This document shows positions 43,134 through 53,200 of a stretch of 64,000 bases of DNA, in pieces. Numbering within the stretch: position 1 is the stretch's first letter; the number at the start of each line of letters is the position of its first letter. The translations under genes and the position numbers were made by a program. The DNA comes from Diaphorobacter limosus (GTDB lineage: Bacteria > Pseudomonadota > Gammaproteobacteria > Burkholderiales > Burkholderiaceae_C), in the NCBI RefSeq assembly GCF_033100095.1, contig NZ_CP136921.1, forward strand, positions 2,822,501 through 2,886,500. The letters run 5' to 3'. The notes under the pieces were generated by a model. That model had not been told where the DNA came from. It saw nothing but the letters and a program-made list of their open reading frames with translations, and made no database searches.

Positions 43134-46100
43134 TCAAGGCAGCGATGGCGGTTGCACCTTGTTGCCGTTTGGTGCCATGCGCGCCTCCCGATGTGGCCAG
43201 TGCCGGCGCAGCCATTGCTCGAAATCATCGACGTAGGTGAAGACCGCGGGCACGACCAGCAGGCTCAGCACGGTGGAGGTGATGAGCCCGCCGATCACGG
43301 CCACGGCCATGGGCGAGCGAAAGCTCATGTCCGCCCCGCCCAGGGACAGCGCGATGGGCATCATGCCCGCGCCCATGGCCAGCGTGGTCATGATGATGGG
43401 ACGGGCGCGCTTGTGGCAGGCGTCCAGCAGCGCATGCAGCCGCTCCATGCCGGCGCGGCGCGCGACGATGGCGTATTCCACCAGCAGGATGGAGTTCTTG
43501 GTGGCGATGCCCATCAGCATGATGAGCCCGATGAGGGACGGCATGGAAAAGCTCTGGCCGGCGACGAGCAGCGCCACGAAGGCCCCGCCCAGCGACAGTG
43601 GCAGGGCCGCGAGGATGGTCACGGGCTGCAGGAAGTCCTTGAACAGCAGCACCAGCACGATGTAGATGCAGACCACGCCGGTGAGCATGGCCAGGCCAAA
43701 GCTGGCGAACAGCTCGCCCATCATCTCCGCGTCGCCCACGTCGATCAGGCGCACGCTGGCCGGCAGGCCCTGCACGGCGGGCAGCTGGCGCACGGCTTCG
43801 GTCACCTCACCCAGGCCACGGCTGCCCAGCTCGATCTCGAAGTTCACGTTGCGCGAGCGGTCGTAGCGGTTGATCACCGCCGGGCCGCCGGCCAGCGTCA
43901 GGCTGGCCACCTCGCCCAGGCGCACCGGGCCGCGGTTGCCCGGCACGGCCAGGCGCTCGAGCACCGACAGATCCTGGCGCGCCGCGTCATCGAGACGTAC
44001 GACGATGGGCACCTGGCGCTGCGCCAGATTCAGCTTGGGCAGAAACTGCTCGTAGTCGCCCACGGTGGCCACGCGCAGGGTCTCGGCGATGGCTTGCGAG
44101 GTCACGCCCAGGTCGGCGGCGCGCGCAAAGTCGGGCCGCACCGCGATCTCGGGCCGCACCAGGCTGGCCGTGCTGCTGACGCCGCCGATGCCGCCTATGG
44201 TGCGGATGTCACGCTCCACGGCGCGCGCCGCCTCGGCCAGGGCCTGCGGGTCTTCGCTGGCCAGGGCCAGGATGTATTTGTCGTTGGAGCCGCCCAGGCC
44301 CACCTTGACGCGCGCGCCGGGCAGCTCGGCCATGGCCTGGCGCAGGCGTTGCTCTATGACCTGCTTGCGCGGGCGCTCCTGGCGTGGTGCCAGTTGCAGG
44401 GTGAGTGTGGCCTTGCGCGGGTCGCCCGTGCCGGCGCCGGCAAATGGGTCGGTGCCGGCCGAGCCGCCGCCTATGGTGGTGTAGATGCTGCGCACATCGC
44501 CCACGCCCATGGCCAGGGCCCCGGCGCGCAGGGCCAGGGCCTGGGTCTCCTGCAGCTTGGCTCCGGGGGGCAGCTCCAGCATCACCTGGGTCTGGGCGTT
44601 GTCGTCGGCCGGTATGAAGCCTGAGGGCAGCAGCGGGATCAGCGCCAGCGAGCCGGCGAAGAACAGGGCTGCGCCGATCAGGGTCAGCCAGCGATGGCGC
44701 AGGCACCAGTGGCTGGCACGCATGTAGGCGGCCAGCCAGCGCGGCTCGTGTTCGGACGCCACCAGGGGCTTGAGCAGGTAGGCCGACATCATGGGCGTGA
44801 GCAACCGCGCCACCACCAGAGAGGCGAACACCGCCAGCGCCGACGTCCAGCCGAACTGTTTGAAGAAGCGCCCGGCAATGCCGCTCATGAAGGCCGTGGG
44901 CAGGAACACGGCGATCAGCGTGAAGGTGGTGGCGATGACGGCCAGGCCGATCTCGTCGGCCGCCTCCATGGCCGCCTGGTAGGGCGTCTTGCCCATGCGC
45001 AGGTGGCGCACGATGTTTTCCACCTCGACGATGGCGTCGTCCACCAGGATGCCGACCACCAGCGACAGCGCCAGCAGGGTGATGACGTTGATGGAAAAAC
45101 CCAGCAGATGCATGCCGATGAAGGCCGGTATCACCGACAACGGCAGGGCCACGGCCGAGACTATGGTGGCCCGCCAGTTGCGCAAAAACAGCCAGACCAC
45201 CACCACGGCGAGGATGGCGCCCTCGTACAGCAGGTGCATGGAGCTGTCGTACTCGTCCTGCGCGATCTCGACAAAGTCCACGGTGCGCTTGAGCGTCAGA
45301 TGCGGGTGCTCGGCGCGCAGGGCATCGAGCGCCTGCTGCACGCCCGCGCCCACCTCAATCTCGCTGGCGCCGCGACTGCGCGAGACCTCGAAGCCGATCA
45401 CCGGCCGTTCGCCCAGCAGCGCGGCCGTGCGCGGCTCGGCCCAGGTGTCGCTGACCTCGGCCAGCTGGTCCAGGCGCGTATGGCGCCCGCCCGAAAGCGG
45501 GATCTGCAGCGCCGCGATCTGCTCGGCCGTTTGCACCGTGGCCAGGGTGCGCAGCGGCTGTTCGGCGCCGCCTAAGTCGGCGCGCCCGCCGGCGCTCTCC
45601 AGCTGTACCTGACGCAGCTGGTGCGAGACCTCGGCCGCCGTCACCCCTATGGCCTGCAGCTTGAGTGGATCGAGCGCCACGCGCACCTCGCGCGTCACGC
45701 CGCCCACGCGGCTCACGGCGCCCACGCCCGGCACGGCCAGCAGGCGGCGCGTGAGCTGGTCATCGACGAACCAGGACAGCTCCTGGTCGTCCAGCTTGTT
45801 CGAGGCAATGGCGAAGGCCAGGATGGGCTGGGAGGACAGCTCCAGCTTGGTGACTATGGGGTCGCGCAGATCCGCCGGCAGGTCGGCGCGCACGCGCGAG
45901 ACGGCCGAGCGCACATCGTCCACGGCCTCCTGCACGGGTTTTTCCAGCTGGTACTCGGCGGCGATGGTGGCCGTGCCATCGACCAGCGTGGTGGTGATGT
46001 GCTTGAGCCGCTGCGTGGTGGCGATGGCGTTCTCGATCTTGCGCGCCACGTCCGATTCAAGCTGCCCCGGCGCCGCGCCCGGCAACGCCGCCGTGACCAT

Positions 46101-46235
46101 GACCACGGGCAGGTCCATGTCGGGAAAGTTCTGCACCTTCATGGCGGAGAACGACAGCAGCCCGGCCAGCGTGAGCAGCACGAACAGCATGGCCGCCGGT
46201 ATGGGGTTCCTGATTGACCAGGCCGACAGATTCAT
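43134..46235 (-). CDS. RND-family (HAE1/AcrB-like) efflux permease
   Basis: A 1033-residue inner-membrane proton-driven pump. Twelve membrane helices are arranged as 1 + 6 + 5 around two large periplasmic loops. TM1 starts 'NPIPAAMLFVLLTLAGLLSF'; the proton-relay helix 4 contains 'LALSLVVGILVDDAIVEVEN' with the conserved DD pair. The second half repeats the motif in 'LIGLIMLMGIATKNSILLVE' with the lysine. It forms a tripartite exporter with the adaptor encoded just upstream (46266-47387). No outer-membrane channel gene is present, so TolC or OprM must come from elsewhere. Substrate unknown. Confidence 0.96.
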   Translation of the reverse strand: MNLSAWSIRNPIPAAMLFVLLTLAGLLSFSAMKVQNFPDMDLPVVMVTAALPGAAPGQLESDVARKIENAIATTQRLKHITTTLVDGTATIAAEYQLEKPVQEAVDDVRSAVSRVRADLPADLRDPIVTKLELSSQPILAFAIASNKLDDQELSWFVDDQLTRRLLAVPGVGAVSRVGGVTREVRVALDPLKLQAIGVTAAEVSHQLRQVQLESAGGRADLGGAEQPLRTLATVQTAEQIAALQIPLSGGRHTRLDQLAEVSDTWAEPRTAALLGERPVIGFEVSRSRGASEIEVGAGVQQALDALRAEHPHLTLKRTVDFVEIAQDEYDSSMHLLYEGAILAVVVVWLFLRNWRATIVSAVALPLSVIPAFIGMHLLGFSINVITLLALSLVVGILVDDAIVEVENIVRHLRMGKTPYQAAMEAADEIGLAVIATTFTLIAVFLPTAFMSGIAGRFFKQFGWTSALAVFASLVVARLLTPMMSAYLLKPLVASEHEPRWLAAYMRASHWCLRHRWLTLIGAALFFAGSLALIPLLPSGFIPADDNAQTQVMLELPPGAKLQETQALALRAGALAMGVGDVRSIYTTIGGGSAGTDPFAGAGTGDPRKATLTLQLAPRQERPRKQVIEQRLRQAMAELPGARVKVGLGGSNDKYILALASEDPQALAEAARAVERDIRTIGGIGGVSSTASLVRPEIAVRPDFARAADLGVTSQAIAETLRVATVGDYEQFLPKLNLAQRQVPIVVRLDDAARQDLSVLERLAVPGNRGPVRLGEVASLTLAGGPAVINRYDRSRNVNFEIELGSRGLGEVTEAVRQLPAVQGLPASVRLIDVGDAEMMGELFASFGLAMLTGVVCIYIVLVLLFKDFLQPVTILAALPLSLGGAFVALLVAGQSFSMPSLIGLIMLMGIATKNSILLVEYAIVARRAGMERLHALLDACHKRARPIIMTTLAMGAGMMPIALSLGGADMSFRSPMAVAVIGGLITSTVLSLLVVPAVFTYVDDFEQWLRRHWPHREARMAPNGNKVQPPSLP

Positions 46236-46240
46236 GATTA

Positions 46241-46298
46241 CTTCTTATTTAATAGCTATTTGCGCTTATTTGACGGGCGCTGCAAGCTGTTTTTGTGC
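46241..46298. repeat. Dispersed palindromic repeat between adaptor and permease genes
   Basis: The left part is TTATTTAATAGCTATTTGCG and the right arm GGGCGCTGCAAGCTGTTTTT. The adaptor's last codons ('QKQLAAPVK' region) and stop lie inside it, so it can modulate adaptor to permease expression. Confidence 0.7.
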
Positions 46299-47387
46299 TG
46301 AATCGCTGGGGGCCACGCGCACCAGGTCGCCATCATTCAGAAAGGCGCCGCCCTGCTGCACGACGCGCGCCTCGGGCGTCAGGCCGGTGGTGATCTCCAC
46401 GCGGTCGGCGTTGCGCTGGCCGGTCTGCACGCGGCGCATCAGCACGCGGCCGTCGGCTCCCACCTCGAATACCTGGCTGAAGCCGTCGCGCACCACCACC
46501 GCGGCCAGCGGCACGGTCAGGGCTTCGTGCTGGCCCAGAACGAACTCTCCGCGCGCGAACATGCCGGCGCGGATATCGGGGTGCTCGGGCAGATCCACAT
46601 ACACCAGCGCGTTGCGCGTGGCAGCATCCACCGTGGGAGCGAGCACGCGCACCCGGCCCTCGACCTGGGCGCCACTGGCGGCCGTGACCATGGCCCGGCC
46701 GCCGGCGCGCAGCAGCGGCAGGTCGCTGGAGCCGACCTCGGCGCGCCACTCCAGGCGGCCGCGGCGCAGCATGCGAAACAGCTCCGTGCCCGGGCCCGCC
46801 ACCGCGCCCACGGTGGCCAGGCGCGCGGAGATCACCCCGGCATCGGGCGCCAGCACGCGCGTGTGCTTCAGGCGCAGCTGCTGCGCCTCCAGTTGCGCCT
46901 GGCTGGCCGCCACGCGCGCCTGGGCGGTCTGGGCGGCGGTGGTGTACTGCAGGATCTCCTGCTGGCTCATGGCGCCGGTGGCGCTCAGCGCGCGGGCGCG
47001 CTCGGCGTTGGCCTGGGCCTGGGCCAGGGCGGCGCGGGCCTCCTGCAGGGCGGCCCGGGCCTGGGCCAGGTCGGCGCGCACGCTGTCGTCGGCAAAGCGC
47101 GCCAGCAGCTGGCCGGCGCGCACCTGTTCGCCCACGTTCACGAGCACCTCGGCCAGGCGCAGGCCGCTGCTTTCGCTGCCTATGCTGGCCTCCTGCCAGG
47201 CGGCCACGCTGCCATTGGCCGGCAGGCGCCGCGCCAGCGACTCGCGCCTTGGCTGGGTGGTGCTGACGGTGAGGGCCGGGCGCGGGGCGCTGGCCGTGGT
47301 GGTGGCGGCGGCAGCAGCGGTGGGCAAGGGGCTGGCGGCGGCCAGCAGGCCGAGCCCGGCCAGGGCGATCAGGAGGGAATGTTTCAT
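46266..47387 (-). CDS. RND efflux periplasmic adaptor (membrane fusion protein)
   Basis: A 373-residue adaptor with an N-terminal signal peptide (to about residue 25; no lipobox cysteine), a biotinyl-lipoyl-like half 'SGLRLAEVLVNVGEQVRAGQ', a coiled-coil hairpin ~100-170 rich in alanine and glutamine ('ARAALQEARAALAQAQANAE'), the second lipoyl half around 'APDAGVISARLATVGAVAG' and a beta-barrel/membrane-proximal part. The C-terminal residues are repeat-encoded. It links the RND pump to an outer-membrane channel. The permease follows after 30 bases. The substrate is not predictable. Confidence 0.94.
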   Translation of the reverse strand: MKHSLLIALAGLGLLAAASPLPTAAAAATTTASAPRPALTVSTTQPRRESLARRLPANGSVAAWQEASIGSESSGLRLAEVLVNVGEQVRAGQLLARFADDSVRADLAQARAALQEARAALAQAQANAERARALSATGAMSQQEILQYTTAAQTAQARVAASQAQLEAQQLRLKHTRVLAPDAGVISARLATVGAVAGPGTELFRMLRRGRLEWRAEVGSSDLPLLRAGGRAMVTAASGAQVEGRVRVLAPTVDAATRNALVYVDLPEHPDIRAGMFARGEFVLGQHEALTVPLAAVVVRDGFSQVFEVGADGRVLMRRVQTGQRNADRVEITTGLTPEARVVQQGGAFLNDGDLVRVAPSDSAQKQLAAPVK

Positions 47388-47405
47388 GGAAGGAGGGTGA
47401 TGTCT

Positions 47406-50150
47406 TCAGCCAAACACGGCGTGCCACAGGGCCAGCACGGCGCCTTGCTCGGCGGCCAGCTCGCTGTCGGGTACGCGCGTGGGTTCTTCGTTCAGGCGCG
47501 CGCGGTGCTGCTCCTGGCGCAGCGTGCGGTAGGCGTCTGCCGCCGCGCGGCCCACGCCGGCGGGCAGCAGGCCGGCGTCTTCGGCGCGCGCCAGCAGGGC
47601 GATGTTGCCCTTGTTCTCCAGCAGTTCGGGGTGGGCGCCGCTGTGCGCCAGCACCAGGAATTGCACGGCAAATTCCACGTCCAGCATGCCGCCTGGGCTG
47701 TGCTTGACCTCGAACTGACCGGCGGGCACCGGGTTGGCCGCGCGCATGCGCTGGCGCATGGCGGTGATCTCGCCGGACAGGGCAGCGTTGTCGCGTGGCG
47801 CGCTGATGACGGCCTCGCGCACGGCATCAAAGCGTGCGCGCAGGTCTTCGCTGCCGAGCACGAAGCGTGCGCGCGTCATGGCCTGGTGCTCCCAGGTCCA
47901 GGCGGTGTTGCTGCCGCGCTGCTGCTGGTAGTCGGCATAGGCCTGGAAGCTGGTCACCAGCAGGCCCGAGTTGCCGTTGGGGCGCAGGGCGGTGTCGATC
48001 TCGAACAGGTCGCCCTCGCCGGTCTTGGCCGAGAGCCAGTTGATGAGCTTGCGCACGAAGGCTGCGTAGACCTCGGGGGCGCGCTCATCCTCGTCGTCGA
48101 AGACGAAGACGATGTCCAGGTCACTGCCATAGCCCAGTTCCTTGCCGCCGAGCTTGCCGTAGCCCAGCACGGCGAACTGCGGCGCCTCGCGGTGGCGGTT
48201 CTTCAGCCGGCTCCAGCACCACTGGGCGGTGACGCGCAGCACGCTGTCGGCCAGCAGCGACAGGTCGTCGGCCACCTGCTCCACGGTGAGGCGCCCGTCC
48301 ACGTCGCGCGCCAGGGTGCGAAACACCTCGGCATGGTGGGCGCGGCGCAGCAGGTTGAGCAGGTTTTCGTCGTCGTCCTCGCCGGTCGATCGCAGGGCCT
48401 GCAGGCGCAGGGCCAGCTCATGCTCGAAGTCGGCGGCGTCGAAGCGCTCGGCCAGCATGGCCTCGCTGGCCAGCTCGTCGATCACGCCCGGGTGCTGCAG
48501 CATGTAGCGCGCCGGCCATTTGGCCGCGCCCAGCAGCTGCAGCAGGCGCTCGTGCACCAGGGGGCGCTCCAGCAGCATGGCCAGGTAGCTCTCACGGCGC
48601 AGCAGGGGTTCCAGCCAGCCCACCAGGCGCACGGCGGCGTCTTCGCTGGCGCGCCCGTCGGCCAGCCAGCGTGCGGTGCGCTGCACGATGCGAAACAGGC
48701 GCGCGCGCGCCTCGTCGCGCAGGCCCTGCACGCGCTGGTGGTTGCGCCATTCGGCCACGCGCGCGCTCAGGGCGGGCGGCAGTTGCTCCAGCAGGGCTTC
48801 CAGGTCGGGTGCCGGCGCGGCATGGGCCTGCGCCTGCGCTTGCGCCTTGTTGCAGGCACCATTGGCGCAGCGCTTGTGCTCGCCGCCGCCGAGCAGGGTG
48901 TCGAATTCCTGCGCCACGAGCTCGCGGTGGGTGTCCAGTTCGCGCAGAAAATCGCAACAACCCAGGCCCATGGTGCGGCCGATCCAGGCCAGGTCTTCAT
49001 CGCGCGTGGGCAGCACATGGGTCTGCTGGTCGTCCAGGTACTGGATGCGGTGCTCCACGCGGCGCAGAAAGACATAGGCCTCGGCCAGCTGCCGGGCCGT
49101 CGGTTCGGGCATCAGGCCGGCTCGCGCCAGGCGTTCAAGCGCCTCCAGCGTGGGCCGGCGGCGCAACTCGGGAAACTGGCCGCCGCGCACCACCTGCAAC
49201 AGTTGCACGGTGAATTCGATCTCGCGGATGCCGCCGCGCGAGAGCTTGACGTCGTTGGCGCGCTCGGGCCGGCCGGCGCTGCGTTGCACCGCGTGGTTGC
49301 GGATCTGGTGGTGCAGCGCGCGCAGCGCGTCGAAGACGTTGTAGTCCAAGTAGCGGCGAAACACAAAGGGCAGCACCACCGCGCGCAGCGCCTGCACCTG
49401 CGGGCTGGCAATGCAGTCCAGCGGCGCGACGATGCGGCTCTTGAGCCAGGCAAAGCGCTCCCACTCGCGGCCGTGCACCTGCAGGTAGTCCTCCAGCGCC
49501 GATAACGACAGGGCCGCCGGCCCCGAATTGCCATGCGGGCGCAGTGCCAGATCCACGCGGAACACGAAGCCATGCTCGGTGGTGTCGCCCACCAGGGCGT
49601 AGATGGCCTTCACCGCGCGCGCAAAATATTCGTGGTTGGAGATCCGGCCGCGCCCATCGGGCAGGCCGGCGGTGTCGCCGTCCTGCTCGTAGACGTAGAT
49701 CAGGTCGATGTCGCTGGATACGTTGAGCTCGCGCGCGCCCAGCTTGCCCATGCCAATCACCCACAGCTGCACCGGCTGGCCCTGGGGGCCCAGCGGCACG
49801 CCGTGGCGCGCGTCCAGCTCGGCACGCGCGGCGCGGCAGGCGCGATCGAGCGCCAGTTCGGCCAGCACGGTCACGGTGCCGGTGATGTCGGCCAGTGGTG
49901 CACCCTGGTCGCAGTCCAGCGTGATGAGCCGGTGCATGACCAACTGGCGCAATATGCGCAGCGCCGCGCCCAGGTCATGACCGCGCGCCAGCAGGGCATC
50001 GCAGGCCTGGTTCATCCTGGCATGGTCGGGCCGGCCCGGCGCCAGCAAGGTCAGCTCGGCGCCGTAACGGCGCTGCAGGCGCTGCTGAAAGCGTGAATGG
50101 TGCGAGAGCGGCTCGCTGGAGGCTGCGGTGTCGGTCGAAGGCATCTGCAT
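47406..50150 (-). CDS. glnE: Bifunctional glutamine synthetase adenylyltransferase/adenylyl-removing enzyme
   Basis: A 914-residue enzyme that adenylylates and deadenylylates glutamine synthetase in response to PII. Two nucleotidyltransferase domains are visible: the N-terminal (adenylyl-removing) with 'VIGMGKLGARELNVSSDIDL' (D147, D149), and the C-terminal (adenylylating) near residue 660-680 with 'LGYGKLGGKELGYGSDLDIV'. Between them are two helical regulatory domains. A low-complexity, Ala/Gln-rich stretch after 'HKRCANGACNK' (about 425-450) is unlike the usual family. Divergent from yhdP, an arrangement common in Burkholderiales. Confidence 0.97.
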   Translation of the reverse strand: MQMPSTDTAASSEPLSHHSRFQQRLQRRYGAELTLLAPGRPDHARMNQACDALLARGHDLGAALRILRQLVMHRLITLDCDQGAPLADITGTVTVLAELALDRACRAARAELDARHGVPLGPQGQPVQLWVIGMGKLGARELNVSSDIDLIYVYEQDGDTAGLPDGRGRISNHEYFARAVKAIYALVGDTTEHGFVFRVDLALRPHGNSGPAALSLSALEDYLQVHGREWERFAWLKSRIVAPLDCIASPQVQALRAVVLPFVFRRYLDYNVFDALRALHHQIRNHAVQRSAGRPERANDVKLSRGGIREIEFTVQLLQVVRGGQFPELRRRPTLEALERLARAGLMPEPTARQLAEAYVFLRRVEHRIQYLDDQQTHVLPTRDEDLAWIGRTMGLGCCDFLRELDTHRELVAQEFDTLLGGGEHKRCANGACNKAQAQAQAHAAPAPDLEALLEQLPPALSARVAEWRNHQRVQGLRDEARARLFRIVQRTARWLADGRASEDAAVRLVGWLEPLLRRESYLAMLLERPLVHERLLQLLGAAKWPARYMLQHPGVIDELASEAMLAERFDAADFEHELALRLQALRSTGEDDDENLLNLLRRAHHAEVFRTLARDVDGRLTVEQVADDLSLLADSVLRVTAQWCWSRLKNRHREAPQFAVLGYGKLGGKELGYGSDLDIVFVFDDEDERAPEVYAAFVRKLINWLSAKTGEGDLFEIDTALRPNGNSGLLVTSFQAYADYQQQRGSNTAWTWEHQAMTRARFVLGSEDLRARFDAVREAVISAPRDNAALSGEITAMRQRMRAANPVPAGQFEVKHSPGGMLDVEFAVQFLVLAHSGAHPELLENKGNIALLARAEDAGLLPAGVGRAAADAYRTLRQEQHRARLNEEPTRVPDSELAAEQGAVLALWHAVFG

Positions 50151-50170
50151 GGCAAAGGCGGGTCGGCTGC

Positions 50171-50200
50171 TGAACCCTCAGGGGGTGGGCGGGTCATAAT
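50171..50200 (+). promoter_or_regulatory. Candidate promoter of yhdP
   Basis: A -10 CATAAT at 50195-50200 lies 18 bases after a weak -35 TGAACC (50171-50176), in the 73-base spacer to glnE. Low information content; a prediction only. Confidence 0.3.
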
Positions 50201-50223
50201 TCCTGCCACCGTTTTCAGCCGTC

Positions 50224-53200
50224 ATGACAGAGCCATCGTCCCATCCTTCCCGCCTGCTCAGATTGGTGGCGGGCTGTGCGCGGTGGGGGCTGGGGCTGTT
50301 GCTGGCCCTGTGGCTGTTGCTGGCGGCGGCCTGGGGGGGGCTGCATGGCTGGATTGTGCCGCGTATCGGCGACTACCGCCCCCTGCTGGAGGCACAAGCC
50401 GGGCGCGCCCTGGGGATTCCCGTGCGCATTGCCGCGATCTCGGCGCGCAGCGAGGGGCTGATCCCCACCGTGGAGTTGGCCGGCGTGACCCTGCTGGACG
50501 CGCAGGGGCGCGATGCCCTGCAGCTGCCGCGCGTGGTGCTGGCGCTGTCGCCGCGCTCGCTGCTGCGCCTGGGCTTCGAGCAGATCTATATCGAAGGCCC
50601 GGCGCTGGACGTGCGCCGCATGGCCGATGGCCGCATCACCGTTGCCGGACTGGCTCTGCAGCGCGATGAGCAGGGCGACAGCGGCGCCGCCGATTGGCTG
50701 TTTGACCAGCCCGAGGTCGCCATCCGGGGCGGCACGCTGCGCTGGAGTGATGAACAAACCGGGGCCGAGCCGCTGGCGCTGACCCAGGTGGATCTGGTGC
50801 TGCGCAATGGCGGCTGGCACCATGCCATGCGCCTGGATGCCACGCCGCCGCCGGGCTGGGGGGAGCGCTTTTCGCTGCGCGGACGGTTTCGCCAGCCGCT
50901 GCTGACCACCCATGGTGGCAACTGGCGGCGCTGGAGCGGCCAGCTTTACGCCGACTTTGCGCGCGTGGATGTCTCGCGCCTGAACCAGTATGCCGATCTG
51001 GGCGCGCTGGAGGTGGCCCAGGGTCATGGCGCGTTGCGTGCCTGGCTGGACTGGCAGCGTGGTCAGCTGGCCGGGGCCACGGTGGACATGGCGCTCGGCG
51101 AGGTGAACGCCACGCTGGGCCAGGATCTGCGCCCGCTGGTGCTGCGCACGGTCACGGGGCGCCTGGGCGGGCGTTGGCTGGAGGGGGGCTTCGAGCTCAG
51201 TAGCGACAACCTGCAATTCCAGGCCGACGATGGCCTCGCCTGGCCTGGCGGCAAGCTGTTCCTGCGCCATACCGGGGCCGACCGTGCGGGGCGTGAGCAG
51301 GGCGAGCTGCAGGCCGATCGCCTCGATCTGGCCGCCCTGGCGCAGATTGCCAGCCGTCTGCCGCTGGATGCCGCCGTGCGTGACGCCCTGCAGACCTATG
51401 CACCCCAGGGTCTGGTGCAGCAGCTGCAGGCCGGCTGGCATGGGCCGCTGGCGCAGCCCCGGCAATACCAGCTGCGCGCCAAGGTGAGCGGCCTGGCCAT
51501 TGCCGCCCAGGCCAGGAATCCCGCGGTCGTCGGCCTGACTGGCGCCGATGTAGAGCTGGATCTGACGCAGCAGGGCGGACGCGCGGAGCTGGCCATGGCA
51601 GACGGACGGCTGCTGCTGCCCGGTGTGTTCGAAGACCCGGTGCTGCCCGTGCAGCAGCTGTCGGCCACGCTGCGCTGGCAGGTCGAGGGGCAGCGCATCG
51701 CGGTGCAGACCAACGACCTGCGCTTTGCCAATGCCGACGCCCAGGGCGAGGCGCGCCTGGCCTGGCGCACGGCGGACGCCGCCACATCACCGGCACGCTC
51801 GCGCTTTCCGGGCGTGCTGGAGCTCTCGGGCCACCTGTCGCGCGCCGACGGCACGCGCGTGCACCGCTACCTGCCGCTGGTCATCCCGGCCGAGACGCGC
51901 CACTACGTGCGCGACGCCATCCAGACGGGCAGTGCCCCCGAGGTGCAGTTCCGCGTCAAGGGCGATCTGCACGACTTTCCCTATGGCCATGCGCCGCGCC
52001 TGGGCGAATTTCACATCGCCGCGCGCGTCACGGATGTGACCTACGCCTACGTGCCGCCCAGCCTGCTGGCGCCCGGCGACCGGCCCTGGCCGGTGCTGAC
52101 CAACCTGGCCGGCGAGCTGGTGTTTGACCGCGCCAGCATGCTGGTGCGCAATGCCACGGGCGGTTTTGCCGGCCAGCGGGCGCTGCGCGTGCAGAAGGTC
52201 GGGGCAAAGATCGCCGATCTGGAGCACAGCGTGGTCGAGGTCGATGGCCAGGTGCGCGGCCCGCTGCAGGACATGCTGACGCTGGTGAGCGGCTCGCAGA
52301 TTGCGCAGCTCACCCATGGCGCGCTCGATCGCGCCACGGCCAGTGGCGCGGCCGATCTGCAGCTCGCCCTGAAGCTGCCGCTGGCGAAGATGGCCCAGTC
52401 CCAGGTGCGCGGCAGCGTCACCCTGGCCGACAACGATGTGCGCTTTGTGCCCGAGGCGCCGACGGTGAGCGGCGCGCGCGGCGTGGTGCAGTTCAGCGAC
52501 ACCGGCTTCAGCCTGGTCGGCGTGCAGGGCCGGGCCCTGGGCGGCGAGCTGCGACTGGAGGGCGGCATGGTGGCGCCGCCCGCGGCCGGCGCGCGCGAAT
52601 CACCGGTGCGCGTGCGTGCCCGCGGCACGGCCACGGCCGAGGGCCTGCGCGAGACGCCCCAACTGGGCCTGCTGGCGCGACTGGCGCGGCACGCCAGCGG
52701 TGCCAGCGCCTATGCCTTGAGCCTGGGCGTGCGCCGCGGCGTGGCCGAGATCCAGGTCACCAGTGACCTGGTGGGCATAGCCCTGGACGCCCCGGCGCCG
52801 CTGGGCAAGGCCGCGGCCACGCCGCTGGCCGTGCGCTTTGACAACCAGCTCACGCCCGAGGCGATGGCCACCGACAGCGCGCCGCTGCAGGATCAGCTGA
52901 CGCTCGCTCTGGGCGATGTGCTGCGCCTGGACTACCTGCGCGCGCTCGAGGGCGAGCAGGCCCGCGTGCTGCGCGGCGCGGTGACTGTCGGCCTGCCGGC
53001 GGGCCAGGCCATGGCGCTGCCGCAGCAAGGCGTGGCTGCCAATGCCCGGCTGGACATGCTCGATGTCGATGCCTGGGACGCGCTGCTCGATCAGCACCAG
53101 GAGGGGCCGGGCGCAGGCGGACCGGTGGCCCAGGCCCAGGGGTACCTGCCCGACCGGGTGGCGCTGCGCGTGGGTACGCTTGCCCTGCAGGGGCGCAGCC

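Noticed and set aside
42886-43236. A 116-codon plus-strand frame with a CxxC pair upstream of the RND gene end
   Set aside because: No start signal or family; the last third overlaps the RND permease gene antisense; composition looks random.
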